This document shows, piece by piece, positions 58,910-64,000 of a stretch of 64,000 nucleotides of DNA (positions are counted from its first letter, which is position 1; every line of letters begins with the position of its first letter). The notes under the pieces are model-generated. The model ran no database searches. It was not told where the DNA came from and saw only the letters and a program-made list of their open reading frames with translations. This DNA is from Stomoxys calcitrans (lineage: Eukaryota; Arthropoda; Insecta; Diptera; Muscidae), in NCBI RefSeq assembly GCF_963082655.1, contig NC_081553.1:45737859-45801858 (forward strand). Direction: 5' to 3'. Position numbers and translations under genes: made by a program.

Positions 58910-61819
58910 AACAAGTAAAAAGGCATTAAGTTCGGCCGGGCCAAACTTTGGATACCCACCTCCTCGGGTATATATGTAAACAACCTTTCATCAAAATCTG
59001 GTGAAAATTGCATACCTCATGTCCCATAGCAATTATGTCGAAATATGAGCCGATTTGGACCAAATACTAATAAGTACAAGTCTTTGTTCACTTATGTATA
59101 ACAAAATATTGGTCTTTTTAGTAGCTATATCTAAAAATAAACCGATCTGAACCATATACAACATGGATGTCGAAAAGCTTAACATAAGTCAATGTGTCAA
59201 ATTTCGGTGAAATCGGATTATAAATGCATCTTTTTTGGGGCCAAGGCTATAAATCGAGATATCGGTCTACATGGCTGCTATATGCAAATCTTGATCGATC
59301 TAGACCAAATTGCAGAATTATGTGGAGGGGCTTAACTTAACTCTCTGTCCTAAATTTCGGCAACATCGGACAATAAATGCGCCTTTTATGGGCCCAAAAT
59401 ATTAAATCGAGAGATCGGTCTATATGGCAGCTATATCCAAATCTGGACCGATCTGAGCGAAATTGAAGAAGAATGTCGAAGGGCCTAACTCTCCCAAATT
59501 TCGGAGACATGGGACAATAAATGCGCTTTTGATGGCCCCAAAACCTAAAACCGAGAGATCGGTCTATATGGCAGCTATATCCAAATCTGGTCCTATCAAG
59601 ACCAAATTAAAAAAAGATGTCGAAGGCCCTAAGACAACTCACTGTCCCACATTTCGGCAACATCGAACAATAAATTCGCCTTTTATGGGCCCAAAATATT
59701 AAATCGAGAGATCGGGCTATATGGTAGCTATATCCAAATCTGGACCGATCTGAGTGAAACTGAAGAAGAATGTCGAAGGGTCTAACACAACCCACTGTCC
59801 CAAATTTCGGAGACATGGGACAATAAATGCGCTTTTTATGGCCCCAAAACCTAAATCCGAGAGATCGGTCTATATGGCAGATATATCCAAATCTGATCCG
59901 ATCAAGGCCAAATTAAAGAAAGATGTCGAAGGGCTTAAGACAACTCACTGTCCCAAATTTCGGCAATATCGGACAATAAATGCGCCCTTTATGAGCCCAA
60001 AATATTAAATCGAGAGACCGGTCTATATGGCAGCTATATCCAAACCTGGACCGATCTGAGTGAAATGGGAGAAGAATGTCGAAGGGCCTAACATAACTCA
60101 CTGTCCCAAAATTTTGGAGACATGGGACAATAAATGCGCTTTTTATGGCCCCAAAACCTAAATTCGAGAGATCGGTCTATATGACAGCTATATCCAAATC
60201 CGATCCGATCAAGGCCAAATTAAAGAAAGATGTCGAAGGACCTGAGACAAGTCACTGTCCCATATTTAGGCAAAATCGGATAAGAAATGTGGCTTTTATG
60301 GCCCTAAGACCCTAAATCGGAGGTTCGGTCTATATGGCAGCTATAACCAAATCTGGACCGATCAGGGCCAAATTAACGAAGGATGTTGAAAGGCCTAATA
60401 CAACTCACTATCCCTATTTTCAGCAAAATCGGATAATAAATGTGGCTTTTATGGGCTTAAGACCCTAAATCGGAGGTTCGGTCTATATGGCAGCTATATG
60501 CAAATCTGGTCCGATCTGGGCCAAATGTACAAAGGATGTCATAGAGACTTATAAAACTCATTGTTCCAAATTTCAGAAAAATCGTATAATAAATGCAACT
60601 TTTATGGGCCTAAGACACTAATTTGGCGGATCGGATCGGCCGAGATGCTTGACCACTTCGTCCTCTTGCACCACTCAGCATTGACCCGCGCTGCTGCCCA
60701 AATCACCGTCCCGTGAGTGCCGTTCACGAATTCCACTGTTGTACCGTACCGCAGGCAATAACCGCCGCCCAGCCAAGTCCCAGCCGTGAACTGAGCGTCT
60801 TTGTTCGGAATGTACCGTCCTAGGTCTTCACCCACACGGTGTAGCTGTGGGCTAACACCTCTCGGAGATTGGAGGACTGTTCCAGGTCTCCACCGACATC
60901 AACCAACCACTACCCACTTTGGCCCGCATTTCCGAGTACCGTCTCAGGCCTCGGCGTTAAGTATTCGCCTTTATACACTAACTATTGTTATCGCCCAAAT
61001 TCAAATAAACAGATTGTGAAATCCCAAACAAACTCCGTGTTCTCTACTCTAGTCTCGGCATATATAAATTTCTGTGACGGTCCCTTCCCCCGCGAGTTAT
61101 ACCACAGCACACGAGGGGAAACCTGTCATTACAGTGGCAGCTATATCCAAATCTGGACCGATCTGGGTCAAATTGACGAAGGATGTCGAAGGGTCTAACA
61201 CAAATCACCGTCCAAAATTTCAGATAATAATCGGATAAAAATGTGGCTTTTATTGGCCTAAGAGCCTGAATCGGCGGATTGGTCTATATGGGGGGCTATA
61301 TCAAGATGTAGTCCGATATAGCCCATCTTCGAAATTAACGTGCTTATTGACAAAAAAAAGAACCCGTGCAAAGCTATATGGCAGCTATATCCAAATCTGG
61401 ACCGATTTGAGCCAAATTGACGAGGGATGTCGAGGGGCCTTACACAACTGACTGTCCCAAATTTCAGCAAAATCGGATAATAAATGTGGCTTTTATTGGC
61501 CTAAGAGCCTCAATCGGGGGATCGGTCTATATGGTCTACCAAGATATTGTCCGATATAGCCCATCTTCGAACTTAACCTGCTTATTGACAAAAAAAAGAA
61601 TCTGTGCAAAGTTTCAGCTCAATATTTCTATTTTTGAAGACTGTAGCGTGATTTCAACAGACAGACGGACAGATGGACGGACATGTCTAGATCGTCTTAG
61701 ATTTTTACGCTGATCAAGAATATATATATTTCATAGGGTCGGATATTGATATTTCGATGTGTTGCAAACGGAATGACTGAATGAATATACCCCCTATCCT
61801 ACGGTGGTGGGTATACAAA
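58910..61819 (-). mobile_element. R153a element, longest copy, with foreign GC-rich insert
   Basis: AACAAGTAAAAAGGCATTAA and a palindrome (AGTTCGGCCGGGCCAAACT, one change) at the left, more than ten units, head to 61819 ('cggtggtgggtatacaaatt'). A partial duplication of the inner head lies at 61255-61377. Interrupted by a non-repeat insert at 60633-61136. Confidence 0.8.
60633..61136. other. unidentified GC-rich insert of about 500 bp
   Basis: Distinctly GC-richer than its surroundings and unlike every other repeat in the window. It has AATAAA at about 61004-61009 and ends 'cattacagtgg' against 'cagctatatcc' of the array. A minus-strand open frame (60602-60835) includes GGGYCLRYGTTVEFVNGTHG; no family recognised. 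Could be a fragment of an LTR element or captured host sequence; neither can be shown by eye. Confidence 0.5.
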
Positions 61820-61884
61820 TTGAGCTCTATTATCAAAGATATTTTAATGACATCCTCTTTTGTTCCGAACCGTCTTCTATTAAT

Positions 61885-62092
61885 TTATAAGTCACCACTG
61901 AAGGATGGGGTATATTAATTTTGTCATTTCGTTTGCAAACCGAAATATCTTTTTCGGACCCTTTTAATTATATATATTCTTGATCGTCATAAAAATCTTA
62001 GACGATCTAGCCATGCCCGTCCGTCTATCTGAAATCACCCTACAGTCTTTAAGACAAGAAGATGATTAACTTAAACTTTGCACGGTTTTTTC
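61885..62092 (+). mobile_element. R153a head fragment
   Basis: 'accactgaaggatggggtat', 'catgcccgtccgtctatctg', 'caccctacagtctttaagac', then directly an R153b head. Confidence 0.65.
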
Positions 62093-63790
62093 TATACACA
62101 CCACCATAAGATGGGGGTATGCTTATCTATCCATAACGTTTGTAACACCTCGAAATATTAATCTAAGACCCCACTTAAGGCGATGGGAGAAAAGATTGGG
62201 GATGGGAGCAGCTTATGGTATATCGAGACGACGATAGGAAACATGGAAGGAAGGGAAGAGATTTTCAATCGGATACCTGAGATGAACATTGAGGTCGAGT
62301 ACGAGGCAGTGCTGGCGGCGGCACAGTCTTGGATTGGCGGAACCCTAGTATTGCCATCTGGAAAATCATGTTACACGGATGGATCAAAGCTAGAGGACAG
62401 AGTGGACCTGGGGGATTAAAAGGGCAGATGATTTGGCGGGCAGATGATTGACAGAGTACTGCCGTCAATAAACTTGGTTAGCCCGAAGCCTTTCGGGTCG
62501 ACGCTGTCCGAGTTAAGCGAGTGGGCGACGAATACGAATGCAACACTGTGGAACAGTGAAATGGTCGGTAGGACTGCGAAAATCCTATGGGGGGATCCAG
62601 ATCGTGAGAAGACAAGGCTATTACAGAAAGGAAGTAAGAAGGAGGTCAGTATAGCTATTGGTATCATAACGGGTCACAAAGGACTACGAGCTCACTTATG
62701 TACAATCGGTGCGGCAAGTGATAGCATATGTTGTTATTGCCCGGCTTTCGCGTCTAACAGATACCGGCACTTAGGGGGGATACTATACAAGACATGAATA
62801 AACTTGGGGGAGTGGCATGGAAAACAATAAAAGATTTTGTAAGTAGCACGGAATTCCTAACTTGGATTTTTTTATTTCGAGGTTACTTATGTCTAAGACC
62901 CCATAAAGCATATATATTCTTGATCGTCGTGACATTTTAAGTGGAACTAGCCATGTCCGTTCGTTTGTCCGTCCGTCTGTCAGCACGCTAACATTTGAAG
63001 GAGTAAAGCTAGCCGCTTGAAATTTTGCAAAAAAAACTTTTTATTAGTGTAGGTCGGTTGGGATTGTACAATAAATGGGCTAAATCGGTCCATGTTTTGA
63101 TATAGCTGCATTACAAGCCAATCTTGGGATTTCTTGAGCCTCTAGAGGGCGCAATTATCGTCCGATTTGTCTGAAATTTTGCACGTGACGTTTTGGTATT
63201 ACTTTCGACAAAGAATGGTCTAAATCGGTCCATAACCTGGTATAGGTGCCATATAAACCGATCTTGGATCGTGACTTCTTGGATCTTGACTTGTGAGAAT
63301 TGCGCCTTCCAGTGGGCGCAATTCTCACCCGAAATGGCTGAAATTTTGTATGAGATGTTTTGATATTACTTCCAAAAACTGTGCTGAGTATGTTTGAAAT
63401 CCGTTCATAAACTGATATAGCTGCCATATAAACCGATCTGGGATCTTAACTTCTTGAGCCTCTAGAGAGAGCAATTATAATCCGATTTGGCTGAAATTTT
63501 GTACAACGGTTTCTCCTATGGCCTTCAACATACGCGCGCAATATGGTTTGAATCGATCTATAGTTTGATACAGCTCCCATATAAACCGATCTCGCGATTT
63601 TGCCCCTTGAGCCGCGAATTGTACTATAACTTGATATAGCTCCTCCTCCTTCTCGTCCTCCTCCACCGTCCTTATTAATTATTCTTTGTTTGCCTAAAAA
63701 GAGATACAGCTCAAAAATTCGACAGATGCGATCCATGGTGGAGGGTATATAAGATTCGGCCCGGGCGAGCTTAGCACGCTCTTACTTGTT
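62093..63790 (+). mobile_element. R153b element with both termini, split by a LINE
   Basis: Head 'tatacacaccaccataagat' at 62096 to 'tctaagacccca' at 62173; resumes at 62892 with 'tctaagaccccataaagc', (GTCC)n-like sequence at 62955-62982, five units, and tail 'catggtggagggtatataag', a palindrome with one change, ACTTGTT at 63790. Confidence 0.8.
62174..62891 (+). pseudogene. LINE insertion (RNase H start and C-terminus), internally deleted
   Basis: Reads SCYTDGSKLEDRV (RNase H start) at about 62366-62405, then jumps to LPSINLVSPKPFGSTLSELS, KILWGDPDREKTRLLQKGS, ITGHKGLRAHLCTIGAASDS ICCYCPAF and, near the end, IKDFVSSTEFLTW. The central RNase H (Glu, Asp and the WVPGH region) is deleted. Flanked by TCTAAGACCCCA at 62162-62173 and 62892-62903, a target duplication expected for LINE insertion. 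Same family as 23755-24250. Confidence 0.8.
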
Positions 63791-64000
63791 TGTTTGTCTT
63801 TTCCGCATAGACTCAAAAACGGCTGAACCGATTCTCACAGATGGTAGAGTTTGAGCCTCCGGTGAAAATAGGGTACTACATTTTTTAATATCCGAAGGGG
63901 AGGCGGACCCTCCCCTTAACTCATTTTCAAAAACGCAAGATCTCAGAGATGGGTTCGTCGATTTAAGCGAAGTTTTGTATGCCACCTTATGGTACCCCAA
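63791..64000 (+). mobile_element. Helitron R131 5' part, runs off right edge
   Basis: 'catagactcaaaaacggctg', 'gaaaatagggtactacattt', 'aagatctcagagatgggttc' match the first 250 bp of the copy at 33269. The 5' TC end itself is missing; it abuts the R153b tail. Confidence 0.65.

Overview
This window reads as a non-coding, repeat-dominated stretch of an insect nuclear genome, most likely a calyptrate fly (Muscidae-like). That assignment is inference, from the type of interspersed repeats, the LINE and mariner families and the AT-rich spacer DNA; no diagnostic host gene is present to confirm it. I see no intact protein-coding gene. The best host-gene candidate is a possible non-coding first exon on the + strand (about 19270-20581) ending in a good splice donor, so part of the window may be intron.

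Repeat names used here are my own. R153a, R153b and R153c are three diverged families of long interspersed elements. Their bodies are tandem arrays of a 152-153 bp unit. R153a and R153b end on one side in a hairpin-like 'ATACCCACCACC..GGGTAT' head and on the other in a GC-rich palindromic tail finishing in ACTTGTT; the R153c tail differs. They occupy roughly half of the window (1.6-2.2, 8.3-11.0, 12.3-14.9, 17.5-18.5, 21.5-25.1, 28.3-30.9, 32.1-32.9, 35.4-35.8, 37.1-38.3, 39.7-42.0, 46.6-47.0, 48.3-54.1, 56.5-58.1, 58.9-63.8 kb). R131 is a Helitron-like element with about 131 bp internal units, 5' TC and 3' CTAG, with two end-to-end copies (12360-14072 minus, 33269-35384 plus) and fragments. 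Other residents are four copies of a mariner-type MITE (about 230 bp), four tRNA-headed SINEs, four mariner transposase relics including a foldback derivative at 48485-49091, and decayed LINE fragments of several families (RNase H-bearing types at 1-1605, 2300-4185, 16730-17240, 23755-24250, 25934-26981, 44930-46612 and 62174-62891; RTE-type at 14940-15960 and 49690-49870; a CR1/jockey-like type at 27480-28225 and 42165-42285).

Many elements are nested, which gives a relative history: the MITEs, SINEs, one Helitron, one mariner foldback and one LINE lie inside R153 elements and so are younger than them; one LINE piece lies inside a mariner relic.

Between the repeats are AT-rich spacers without recognisable genes (4.2-5.3, 6.8-8.3, 11.0-12.3, 15.9-16.7, 18.6-21.3, 25.1-25.9, 30.9-32.0, 38.3-39.7, 43.3-44.6, 47.0-48.3, 54.8-56.5, 58.1-58.9 kb). 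The most intriguing signal lies in these spacers: a 26 bp motif (AACAAAAGACTTAAG, two variable bases, ACRAACTTG) in nine copies, both orientations, without shared flanks, including an inverted pair at 55787-55884. It behaves like a dispersed binding site or the footprint of an unknown element, not like part of any repeat listed here.
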